From CAZYTO01 sp964650405 (GTDB lineage: Bacteria; Acidobacteriota; Thermoanaerobaculia; Gp7-AA8), in assembly GCA_964650405.1 (NCBI GenBank), contig CAZYTO010000149.1:1-14297 (forward strand): DNA of 14,297 nt. Direction: 5' to 3'. Below, piece after piece: positions 1 through 5,731 of the stretch. Numbering within the stretch: the stretch's first letter is position 1; every line of letters begins with the position of its first letter. Below the pieces are notes generated by a model, which did no database searches, was not told the origin of the DNA, and saw only the letters and a list, made by a program, of their open reading frames with translations. The position numbers and the translations under genes are program-made.

Positions 1-10
1 GCCGAACCGG

Positions 11-226
11 TCAGCGAATGCGCACCTGGTTCGAATGCTCCGACGGCGGTCCCGTGCCGCGTGCGTTGATCGCTCGGACGACGAACGTGACGACGTGGCC
101 GGTTCCGAGGCCGGTGACGGTCTCCGTCGTCGCGGCACGGTGGAACACGAACGACTTCTTCGCCACCCCGTTGCTGGACACGGTTATCCGGTACCCGGGG
201 ATGGCCGAGCCGTTGTCCCGGGGCAA
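11..226 (-). pseudogene. C-terminal fragment of a fibronectin type III domain protein
   Basis: The minus-strand frame encodes the second half of an FN3 domain. It begins around PRDNGSAIPGYRITV, continues through TETVTGLGTGHVVTFVVRAI and ends with the usual NARGTGPPSEHSNQV strand before a TGA at 11-13. The first half of the domain (normally a TVSWxPP segment) is missing: the frame runs back only a few non-FN3 codons (FKAGPKIL) before a TAA at 248-250. The only start in frame is a TTG at 224-226, with no Shine-Dalgarno. FN3 domains are usually extracellular and found in multi-domain secreted proteins, so this looks like the surviving 3' end of a larger gene. I saw no continuation in another frame upstream. 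It could instead be a short real gene using a divergent first half, but the abrupt loss of domain homology argues for a truncation. Confidence 0.55.
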
Positions 227-285
227 GATTTTTGGGCCGGCCTTAAATTACGCCCAGGCGCCTGATCGCCCTCCTGCTCGCCCTG

Positions 286-1158
286 ATGCCATTTGCGGCA
301 AGGGCCGCGGACGATCTGACGGCGTTATCGGACGAGTTCAACGATTCCGGCACGCTGGCGCAGTGGCAGCGGGTCGAGGTCGTGGAAGGCTGGAACGCCG
401 ATCAGTTGGAGAAGGTCGACGTCAACACCACCCGCCCCGGACGGCTGTTCATGATGCCGTACAGCAGTACCTGGTACAACGACTACCGCGGCGAGCTGAC
501 GTTCAAAACCGTGACCGGCGACTTCGTCGTGACGACGGACGTGGAGGTCAGCTCGCGTGCGGGCACCGGCGCGCCGCCGCGGTCGCTCTACTCGCTGGCC
601 GGGATCATGGTGCGCGCGCCGCGCAACATTACGCCGCCGACGTGGCATCCCGGCGGCGAGAACTACATCTTCCTCTCCCTCGGCGCCGCCAACACTCCGG
701 GCACGTTTCAGAACGAGGTGAAGACGACCGTCAACAGTGTCTCCACGCTGCCCATTACTCCAGCCTCCGGCAACCGCATGCTCATTCAGATCGCGCGCAT
801 CGGCCCCTATGTCATCACCCTGCACAACAGCGACGGCACGTGGGTCGTCCACCGCCGCTTCACCCGCTCCGACTTCCCGGCCACGATGCAGGTTGGAATG
901 ACCGTGTATACCGACTTCAACACCTGCAGCGGTTACAACCCGTTCGTGCACAACAGCATCGTCATCCACACCGGGTTTCCCGATCTCATGGCGTACTTCG
1001 ACTTCTTCCGGTTTGCCCGCCCCATCGTCCCGTCATCTCTGGCAAACGCCAATCTGTCGGACCCGGTCGCCGTTTCGGACGCACAGCTCCTGTCGTTCCT
1101 CGGCGCCCACGCGAACAATCCACCGCTGCCGGCACACCGCCGCGCCGTCGCGCACTAG
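286..1158 (+). CDS. Secreted ConA-like (LamG/DUF1349-type) beta-sandwich protein
   Basis: The protein has 290 aa from the first ATG. It reads as one beta-sandwich domain of the concanavalin A-like lectin/glucanase type: SDEFNDSGTLAQWQ at residues 15-28, GDFVVTTDVEV at 78-88, GIMVRAP at 106-112, ENYIFLSLG at 125-133, an EVKTTVNS strand near 144-151, and a closing YFDFFRFARP near 243-252. No catalytic residues can be assigned, so carbohydrate or surface binding is only an inference. The start is odd. Only MPFAARA precedes the mature protein, too short for a signal peptide, but the frame is open back to a TAA at 244-246. The codons from 247 read I-T-P-R-R-L-I-A-L-L-L-A-L-M-P-F-A-A-R-A, a perfect signal peptide if ATT at 247 is the initiator or a mutated ATG. 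The true coding region therefore probably begins at 247 (303 aa). It converges on the aldo/keto reductase gene with a 13-bp gap. Confidence 0.7.
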   Translation: MPFAARAADDLTALSDEFNDSGTLAQWQRVEVVEGWNADQLEKVDVNTTRPGRLFMMPYSSTWYNDYRGELTFKTVTGDFVVTTDVEVSSRAGTGAPPRSLYSLAGIMVRAPRNITPPTWHPGGENYIFLSLGAANTPGTFQNEVKTTVNSVSTLPITPASGNRMLIQIARIGPYVITLHNSDGTWVVHRRFTRSDFPATMQVGMTVYTDFNTCSGYNPFVHNSIVIHTGFPDLMAYFDFFRFARPIVPSSLANANLSDPVAVSDAQLLSFLGAHANNPPLPAHRRAVAH

Positions 1159-1171
1159 CTCGCCCACTCCC

Positions 1172-1993
1172 CTATCCACTGATGTTCTCGATCATCTTCA
1201 CGTCGTCACCCGGCAGAGTGAAGTCGCCGCCCGCGAGGTCCTCGCGCATGTGCGCGGGATTGCTGGTCCCGGTGAGCGGAAGGATGCCGCTCTGCAGGGC
1301 GAAGCGGAAGACGACCTGGGCGGTCGTCCGGCCGGTTCGCGCGACGAGCTCGCGGAAGCGGGAGCTCCGGAGCTCGGTGGTGTTGGCGGTCAGGAGCGAG
1401 AAGCCCTGGTAGACGATCCCGTGCCGTCGGCAGAAGGCGCGCACGGCCGCGTCCCACCGCGTGCTTGCGAAACAGCGGTTCTGCACGATGGCCGGCCGCA
1501 CCCGCACGCTTGCGCAGAGCAGCTCGAGCTGCTCCAACGACACGTTGCTGATGCCGAGGAAGCGCACCGGGAGCTTCTCCATCGCCTGCCACGCTTCGTG
1601 ATCGTCGGCGCTGAGGCCGCGGCCGCGGGAAGGGCCGTGGAGGAGGAAGGAGTCGATCGCGGCCACCTGCAGGTGCTCCAGTGAGCGCTGAAAGGACTGC
1701 CGCACCTGCATGGCGATGTCCGCGTTGGGATTGTAGGGAAGCCGCTGATCCTGACCGGAGCGGTAGGTGAACTTCGTCTGCAGGAACAGATCCTCCCTGC
1801 GGACGACGCCGTCGCGGATGGCAGCGGCCACGGCGGCACCCACGCCGGCCTCGAAGTAATGCTTGCGCTGGTTGGCCGTATCGATGCCGCGGAAGCCGTT
1901 CTCGATGGCCAGCCGCGTCAGCCGCTCGGTGTCGTCTTCCTTCCAGGCCGTGCCGTAGAGGAATGGCGGGATGCTCGTCAGGCGCTCGCTCAC
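1172..1993 (-). CDS. Aldo/keto reductase family oxidoreductase
   Basis: A 273-aa cytoplasmic protein of the NAD(P)H-dependent aldo/keto reductase superfamily, which reduces aldehydes or ketones to alcohols. Visible landmarks are FLYGTAW (11-17), GFRGIDTA (33-40), LQTKF (71-75), IDSFLLHG (113-120), FLGISNV (145-151) and the cofactor-binding GTSNPAHMREDLAG (242-255). The catalytic tetrad can be assigned as D38, Y46, K74 and H119. The Asp-Tyr spacing is longer than the usual IDTAxxY because of an inserted NQRKH, and the Lys-His spacing is also long. Substrate cannot be predicted. The start chosen is GTG at 1991-1993, whose last two bases form the TGA stop of the TPR gene (GTGA overlap). The frame stays open further upstream, but that sequence reads as the TPR gene in another frame. 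The overlap indicates translational coupling in a two-gene operon with the TPR protein. Confidence 0.9.
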   Translation of the reverse strand: MSERLTSIPPFLYGTAWKEDDTERLTRLAIENGFRGIDTANQRKHYFEAGVGAAVAAAIRDGVVRREDLFLQTKFTYRSGQDQRLPYNPNADIAMQVRQSFQRSLEHLQVAAIDSFLLHGPSRGRGLSADDHEAWQAMEKLPVRFLGISNVSLEQLELLCASVRVRPAIVQNRCFASTRWDAAVRAFCRRHGIVYQGFSLLTANTTELRSSRFRELVARTGRTTAQVVFRFALQSGILPLTGTSNPAHMREDLAGGDFTLPGDDVKMIENISG

Positions 1994-3096
1994 TGCAGGG
2001 GAACGAGCACGTACGTACGGATGTAGGCCTCGAGGTTCTTCCGCGCCTCGTCGACCATGATGCTGGTGCTGATCGGGCAGTGCTGGCCGATGATCTCGAA
2101 CACGATGTATCCATCGAGCATGTTCGCCTTCGCCGCTTCCAGGATGTGCCGTTCGAGCGGATCCATGGCGGCCAGGATGTCCTCTCCCTTGATGTCCGGC
2201 TTCTTGATGCCTTTCTTCTTCTGCGCCTCTTCCAGTGTCCCTTCCGCGGTGTTGTAGCGTGCCTGCACCTGGTTCAGCACGCAGGCGCGCTCCTCGTCCA
2301 ACGACCACCCGCCTGCCACGTGCGACTTGCTGAATCTCGCTTCGTTCGCCCATACCGCTTTGCACGTGACATAGCCGAGCCACCGCAGATCGGAGCCCGC
2401 GTACATGTCGATCCCGTTCTTTCCCGGCACTCCGAGGTACCCGGCCGGGGGCTCGAACTTGTAACGCACGACCGGCTTGTTGCCCCAGGCCGTGGGTTGT
2501 TCGGCCAGGATCTTCCAGACCGCCTCGTACGCCGGATGATCGACCAGGGCCTGGATGATTTCCTCCCGCGCCTCATCGAGCCGGCCGAGCCTGGTGAGGG
2601 CCGTCGACGCGTAGAGGTGTCCCATGGGGAGCGTCGGGTCGAGAGCGATGCCCTTGCGATATTGGGCGAGCGCCCTCTCCGCGTCGTTCTTTCCGAACAG
2701 GAGCGAGTCGCCGTAGAAGAGGTACGCGTTGACCGCTTCCGGATCGGCGATGGCCGCCGCCTGATACTTCTCTCCTGCTTCCGCGTACTTCTTCGCCTGA
2801 AAGAGCGCCTCTGCCTCATCGAGCAGCTTCACGGCCTCCGGCTTCACGACCCAGTCGATCAGCTTCTTGGCGTCGCCGGTGCCGGTCACGCGCGTGCTCT
2901 CGAACCGGCGGCCGCAATCCATCTCCGTCACCGGAGTCGCGGCCGGCTTGGTGTTGACGTTGTACCGGAGCTTCGACTCGGTGAGGATCTTGAGGTAGTC
3001 GGCCGGACCGAGCAGCGGTTCCTCCGCGTGTGCGGACGGGACAGTAGCGAACAGCGCCAGAGCAAGCGTGGCAAGGGCAAGACTGCGGAAGTACAT
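1990..3096 (-). CDS. Exported tetratricopeptide-repeat (TPR) protein
   Basis: A 368-aa protein beginning with a clear Sec signal peptide (MYFRSLALATLALALFATVP, then SAHA before EEPLL), so it acts in the periplasm or outside. Three TPR-like helix pairs span roughly residues 88-195: LLDEAEALFQAKKYAEAGEKY, then ALAQYRKGIALDPTLPMGHLY, then LGRLDEAREEIIQALVDHP. TPRs are protein-interaction scaffolds. The C-terminal half (about 205-368) has no family I recognise; it contains cysteines at about 61, 245, 272 and 340 and a charged helix around EEAQKKKGIKKPD. The ATG at 3094-3096 was chosen over longer in-frame starts because it places the signal peptide at the N-terminus; the upstream extension is a proline-rich reading of the intergenic repeat region. 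The stop overlaps the aldo/keto reductase start. Function unknown; the pairing with a reductase does not define a pathway. Confidence 0.85.
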   Translation of the reverse strand: MYFRSLALATLALALFATVPSAHAEEPLLGPADYLKILTESKLRYNVNTKPAATPVTEMDCGRRFESTRVTGTGDAKKLIDWVVKPEAVKLLDEAEALFQAKKYAEAGEKYQAAAIADPEAVNAYLFYGDSLLFGKNDAERALAQYRKGIALDPTLPMGHLYASTALTRLGRLDEAREEIIQALVDHPAYEAVWKILAEQPTAWGNKPVVRYKFEPPAGYLGVPGKNGIDMYAGSDLRWLGYVTCKAVWANEARFSKSHVAGGWSLDEERACVLNQVQARYNTAEGTLEEAQKKKGIKKPDIKGEDILAAMDPLERHILEAAKANMLDGYIVFEIIGQHCPISTSIMVDEARKNLEAYIRTYVLVPLQ

Positions 3097-3155
3097 GCGC
3101 CATTGTGACGCAAGAGGATGGGGAAGCAGAGCGGCCGGTTCAACGGCAGGAGGCG

Positions 3156-3180
3156 GTGGAGGGCGGACAATCCGTCCGTC
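3156..3180 (-). repeat. Dispersed palindromic repeat, degenerate copy A (minus orientation)
   Basis: Read on the minus strand this matches copy B at 3228-3255 except for one substitution and one missing base in the palindrome. It keeps the trailing CTCCAC. Because it points opposite to copy B, the two form a long near-perfect inverted repeat across about 47 bp. Confidence 0.7.
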
Positions 3181-3227
3181 AAATCGTGAATCCACCCAAG
3201 TGGCGGCCTCGGTGACGTTCATCCGCG

Positions 3228-3255
3228 GGGACGGACAGGATTGTCCGTCCTCCAC
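3228..3255 (+). repeat. Dispersed palindromic repeat, copy B
   Basis: A perfect 9-bp inverted repeat (arms GGACGGACA and TGTCCGTCC, loop GGAT) lies at 3229-3250 and is followed by TCCAC. The 28 bases 3228-3255 are identical to 6967-6994 at the other end of the radical SAM operon. This is a REP-like intergenic element: small, palindromic and non-coding. Mobility or function is not shown by the sequence. Confidence 0.8.
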
Positions 3256-3273
3256 AACCCCTCGTTCGACATC

Positions 3274-3332
3274 CGCCCTTCGCCCTTCGCCCTTCGCTCC
3301 CTTCGCCCTTCCCCGCCCTCTCCCGCTCGCCC
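3274..3332 (-). promoter_or_regulatory. Potential G-quadruplex (minus strand) / C-tract array
   Basis: The plus strand has nine runs of at least three C, starting with three exact CGCCCTT heptamers (3274-3294), then an interrupted copy and CGCCCTT again at 3304-3310. The minus strand therefore carries GGG tracts separated by loops of 1-7 nt over most of the stretch, which meets the usual G-quadruplex rule. It lies about 90-150 bp upstream of the radical SAM operon start. Whether it folds or regulates is inference; it could be a simple replication-slippage repeat. Confidence 0.5.
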
Positions 3333-3337
3333 GCGCC

Positions 3338-3353
3338 TGTGACGCCGGTCACC
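3338..3353. promoter_or_regulatory. Candidate CRP/FNR-superfamily operator
   Basis: TGTGA-N6-TCACC matches the classical CRP half-site arrangement TGTGA-N6-TCACA with one mismatch. It is centred about 77 bp upstream of the ATG of the radical SAM operon. CRP/FNR-type regulators commonly control heme d1 and nitrogen-oxide genes, which would fit, but a 10-base match can occur by chance in a GC-rich region. Confidence 0.35.
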
Positions 3354-3422
3354 CCTCCGTATGAGCAGAGCCACCCCGCACGTCGAGGTGTGAGCGCTAC
3401 CTTGCCTGGCGAGGAGAACCGA

Positions 3423-4616
3423 ATGATCAGCGTCACCAAACTTCTCGGCGGGCCGTCCTTCTTCGGCGACCGCCTCCGTTATGACGAGTCGTCCTCGAAG
3501 CAGATACACGGCACCCGCAGCGGCATGGGGCCGGTGGTGGTGTGGAACTCGACGAAGACCTGCAATCTCGAATGCATCCACTGCTACGCCTCGGCCAAAA
3601 AGTCGAAGTTCCCCGGCGAGATGACCACCGAGGAAGCGCGGGCCATGATCGACGACCTGGCCGAGTTCCACGCTCCGGCCCTGCTCATGTCCGGCGGTGA
3701 GCCCCTCGTCCGGCCCGACATCCTCGAGCTCGCCGCCTACGCCACCTCCAAGGGCATCCGCATCACGTTCTCGACCAACGGCATCCTCATCACCGACGAG
3801 AAGGCCAGGCAATTGAAGGAGATCGGCGTCACCTACTGCGGCATCTCCATCGACGGTGCCGAGCCGCGCCACGACGTCATGCGCGGCAAGGCGGGCGCCT
3901 ACCAGGAGACGCTCGAGGGCATCCGCAACTGCCGCAAACACGACATCCGCGTCGGCCTCCGCTTCACCGCCACCAACGACAACATCGACGATCTCGACAG
4001 CATCTTCCGCGTCGTCGAGCAGGAAGGCATCGGCCGGCTCTGCATCTATCATCTGGTCTACTCCGGCCGCGGCGCTTACCTCTCCGGCATCGACGTGCCC
4101 CTCGGCAAGAAACGCCTCTTCATGGACAAGCTGATCCGGCAAACGGACCAGTGGAACCGGGAGGGCCGCGAGGTCGAGGTCATGACCGTCGACAACCACG
4201 CCGACGGACCGTTCATCTATCTGTGGCTGCTGGAGAACGACCCGGCCCGTGCGCCGTACGCGTACGAGCTGGTCATGAAGAACGGCGGCAACCGCACCGG
4301 CGTGGCCATCGGGGCCATCGACTCCTTCGGCTTCGTGCACCCCGACCAGTTCACCCAGCACCACGTCGTGGGCAACATCCGTGAGCGGAAGTTCTCCGAG
4401 ATCTGGACCGATCCGCATGTCTCGCTGCTGGCGGGACTGCGCAACCGGCGCGAGAAACTGCGCGGCCGCTGCGCCGAGTGCAAGTGGCTGAGCTGCTGCA
4501 ACGGCAACTTCCGCGCGCGCGCTGAGGGAGCCTTCAGCGACTACTGGGAATCGGACCCGGCCTGCTACCTCAGCGACGCCGAGATCGGCGTAGCCGCGGC
4601 GGAGGCATACGCATGA
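3423..4616 (+). CDS. NirJ/AhbC-like radical SAM/SPASM tetrapyrrole-modifying enzyme
   Basis: A 397-aa cytoplasmic radical SAM enzyme. The SAM-cluster motif CNLECIHC gives C47, C51 and C54, followed by MSGGEPL (89-95), GISIDGAEP and a C-terminal SPASM-type cysteine set: CAECKWLSCC at C350, C353, C358, C359, and DPACYLSDAEIG with C381. The N-terminus (MISVTKLLGG...DRLRY, then PVVVWNSTKTCNL) and the CNGNFRARAE...DPACYL ending are typical of NirJ (heme d1 synthesis) and AhbC (removes the acetate side chains of 12,18-didecarboxysiroheme to give Fe-coproporphyrin III). Sequence alone does not let me choose between the two. The ATG at 3423 has a strong Shine-Dalgarno (GGAGAA). Its stop overlaps the next gene by 4 bp (ATGA). 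The partner gene being siroheme-decarboxylase-like supports a siroheme-derived substrate. No nirS, nirF or nirN is in the window. Confidence 0.82.
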   Translation: MISVTKLLGGPSFFGDRLRYDESSSKQIHGTRSGMGPVVVWNSTKTCNLECIHCYASAKKSKFPGEMTTEEARAMIDDLAEFHAPALLMSGGEPLVRPDILELAAYATSKGIRITFSTNGILITDEKARQLKEIGVTYCGISIDGAEPRHDVMRGKAGAYQETLEGIRNCRKHDIRVGLRFTATNDNIDDLDSIFRVVEQEGIGRLCIYHLVYSGRGAYLSGIDVPLGKKRLFMDKLIRQTDQWNREGREVEVMTVDNHADGPFIYLWLLENDPARAPYAYELVMKNGGNRTGVAIGAIDSFGFVHPDQFTQHHVVGNIRERKFSEIWTDPHVSLLAGLRNRREKLRGRCAECKWLSCCNGNFRARAEGAFSDYWESDPACYLSDAEIGVAAAEAYA

Positions 4617-5731
4617 CGGCCGTGCTCGAAGTGGCCGCCCCGACCTCGCCGAAGGACCCGGTCAACCGGGCCATCCTGGAAGTGGCGGAAGACCAGGTCA
4701 AGGGCTTCCACGCCAATCCCATCGGCGAGATCGCCCTGCGCGCCGGCCTGGCCGTGGAGACGGTCATCGAGCGCATCCAGGCCATGCTGCGCAGCGGCGT
4801 CGTCCGCCGCGTGCGCCAGACCCTCCTGGCCACCAACCTGGCCCAGGGCGCGCTCATCGCCTGGAAGATCACTCCGGAGAAATTGGACGACGCCTTCGCC
4901 TGGCTGTCGACGCAGGACCCGTTCAGCGGTCACGTCGTCATCCGCAACCCGGAATTCGGCACGACCGACTGGCCCCTCTGGACCACCATCAAGGTGCCCA
5001 CCGGTTTCTCCCTGGAAACGCACTGCGATTACATCCGCGCGACCATCGGCGCCGGGAAGTACCGCATCATGCCCGCCCTCCGCGCTTTCGTCCTCGGCGT
5101 GGGCCACATGCGCCGCAAGCACATGGAGGTGGGCGAGAAGGCGGACCAGCCGGCCATGGACATGACCCCGGCCATCGTCGATCTCGACGACCGCGACTGG
5201 CGCGTACTGGTGGCCCTGAAGCGCGATCTGGCCGTCGAAGAGATCGGCGAGGGCGTGTGGGCCGGCCGGGCCGCGGAGGCCGGCGTGTCCTTCGACGAAT
5301 TCTGCGAAGTGGCGGCCTCGCTCGACCAGCGCGGCGTCATCGGCCGCTTCTCCACCTTCCTCGAGCACACCAAGCCGGTGGGCGAAGCCAGCGAGCGCCT
5401 CTCGTCCTTCAACGGCCTCTTTCACTGGGCCGTGCCGAAGGGGAAGGAGATCGAGGGAGGCCGCGAGATCGGCCGCTTCGCCATCCTCACCCACTGCTAC
5501 TGGCGCGACGCCGGGCCCGAGCTGAACAACGTCAACATCATGGCTGTCGCCCACGGCGAGACCAGGGAACAGGTCATGGCCCACAAAGCGGCCATCGACC
5601 GCTACCTCGTCGAAAGCGGCATCGGCCTCGACTACACGAATGTCTACTGGGGCGGCCGCGCCGAGATCAAACCGAGCGAAGTGGCACCGGGCGTCTACCG
5701 GGAATGGGCGGAGAAACGAGGACTGCTGTGA
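4613..5731 (+). CDS. Fused two-domain siroheme-decarboxylase-like protein (AhbA/B, NirDL/GH type; AsnC/Lrp fold)
   Basis: This 372-aa protein has two tandem AsnC/Lrp-like halves, each a winged helix plus a ferredoxin-like domain. Half one covers about 16-165 (wHTH DPVNRAILE to GVVRRV at 62-67) and half two about 190-345 (LDDRDWRVLVALKRDL to GVIGRF at 241-246). NirDL, NirGH and AhbA/AhbB proteins use this fold to decarboxylate siroheme at C12 and C18. Half two keeps the family hallmark ILTHCYWR (291-298) with an AVAHG strand (311-315). In half one the matching segment is FSGHVVIR (104-111) before DWPLWTTIK, so Cys-Tyr is lost. The C-terminal tail is also unlike the usual family ending. It may be annotated automatically as an AsnC transcription regulator, but its overlap with both radical SAM genes (ATGA before, GTGA after) favours an enzyme. 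A pseudo-heterodimer with one active and one structural half is my inference. Confidence 0.72.
   Translation: MTAVLEVAAPTSPKDPVNRAILEVAEDQVKGFHANPIGEIALRAGLAVETVIERIQAMLRSGVVRRVRQTLLATNLAQGALIAWKITPEKLDDAFAWLSTQDPFSGHVVIRNPEFGTTDWPLWTTIKVPTGFSLETHCDYIRATIGAGKYRIMPALRAFVLGVGHMRRKHMEVGEKADQPAMDMTPAIVDLDDRDWRVLVALKRDLAVEEIGEGVWAGRAAEAGVSFDEFCEVAASLDQRGVIGRFSTFLEHTKPVGEASERLSSFNGLFHWAVPKGKEIEGGREIGRFAILTHCYWRDAGPELNNVNIMAVAHGETREQVMAHKAAIDRYLVESGIGLDYTNVYWGGRAEIKPSEVAPGVYREWAEKRGLL

Larger units (their letters stand above)
3097..3422. other. Divergent intergenic region (326 bp) with repeats and candidate operator
   Basis: No gene is supported here. The region lies between the TPR gene (minus) and the radical SAM operon (plus), so it should hold the promoters of both. 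It contains two oppositely oriented copies of a dispersed palindromic repeat (3156-3180 and 3228-3255), a run of C-tracts built on CGCCCTT heptamers (3274-3332), and a CRP-type palindrome (3338-3353). A Shine-Dalgarno sequence (GAGGAGAA) precedes the ATG at 3423. No convincing -35/-10 pair was found; TACCTT near 3398 is a weak -10 candidate. Confidence 0.6.

Noticed and set aside
18..1412. Long plus-strand open frame (464 codons) across the FN3 fragment, ConA-like gene and reductase gene
   Set aside because: The translation is Arg/Pro/His-rich with no domain, overlaps two well-supported genes in other frames, and is the usual shadow frame of GC-rich coding DNA.
3219..4418. Long minus-strand open frame opposite the NirJ/AhbC-like gene
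   Set aside because: It is antisense to a gene with clear radical SAM motifs and its sequence is low-complexity Val/Asp/Ala-rich, a shadow of GC-rich third positions.
4613..5731. AsnC/Lrp transcriptional regulator for the operon
   Set aside because: The double-domain layout, THCY-type motif and tight overlap with two radical SAM genes fit the siroheme decarboxylase family better, though regulation is not fully excluded.
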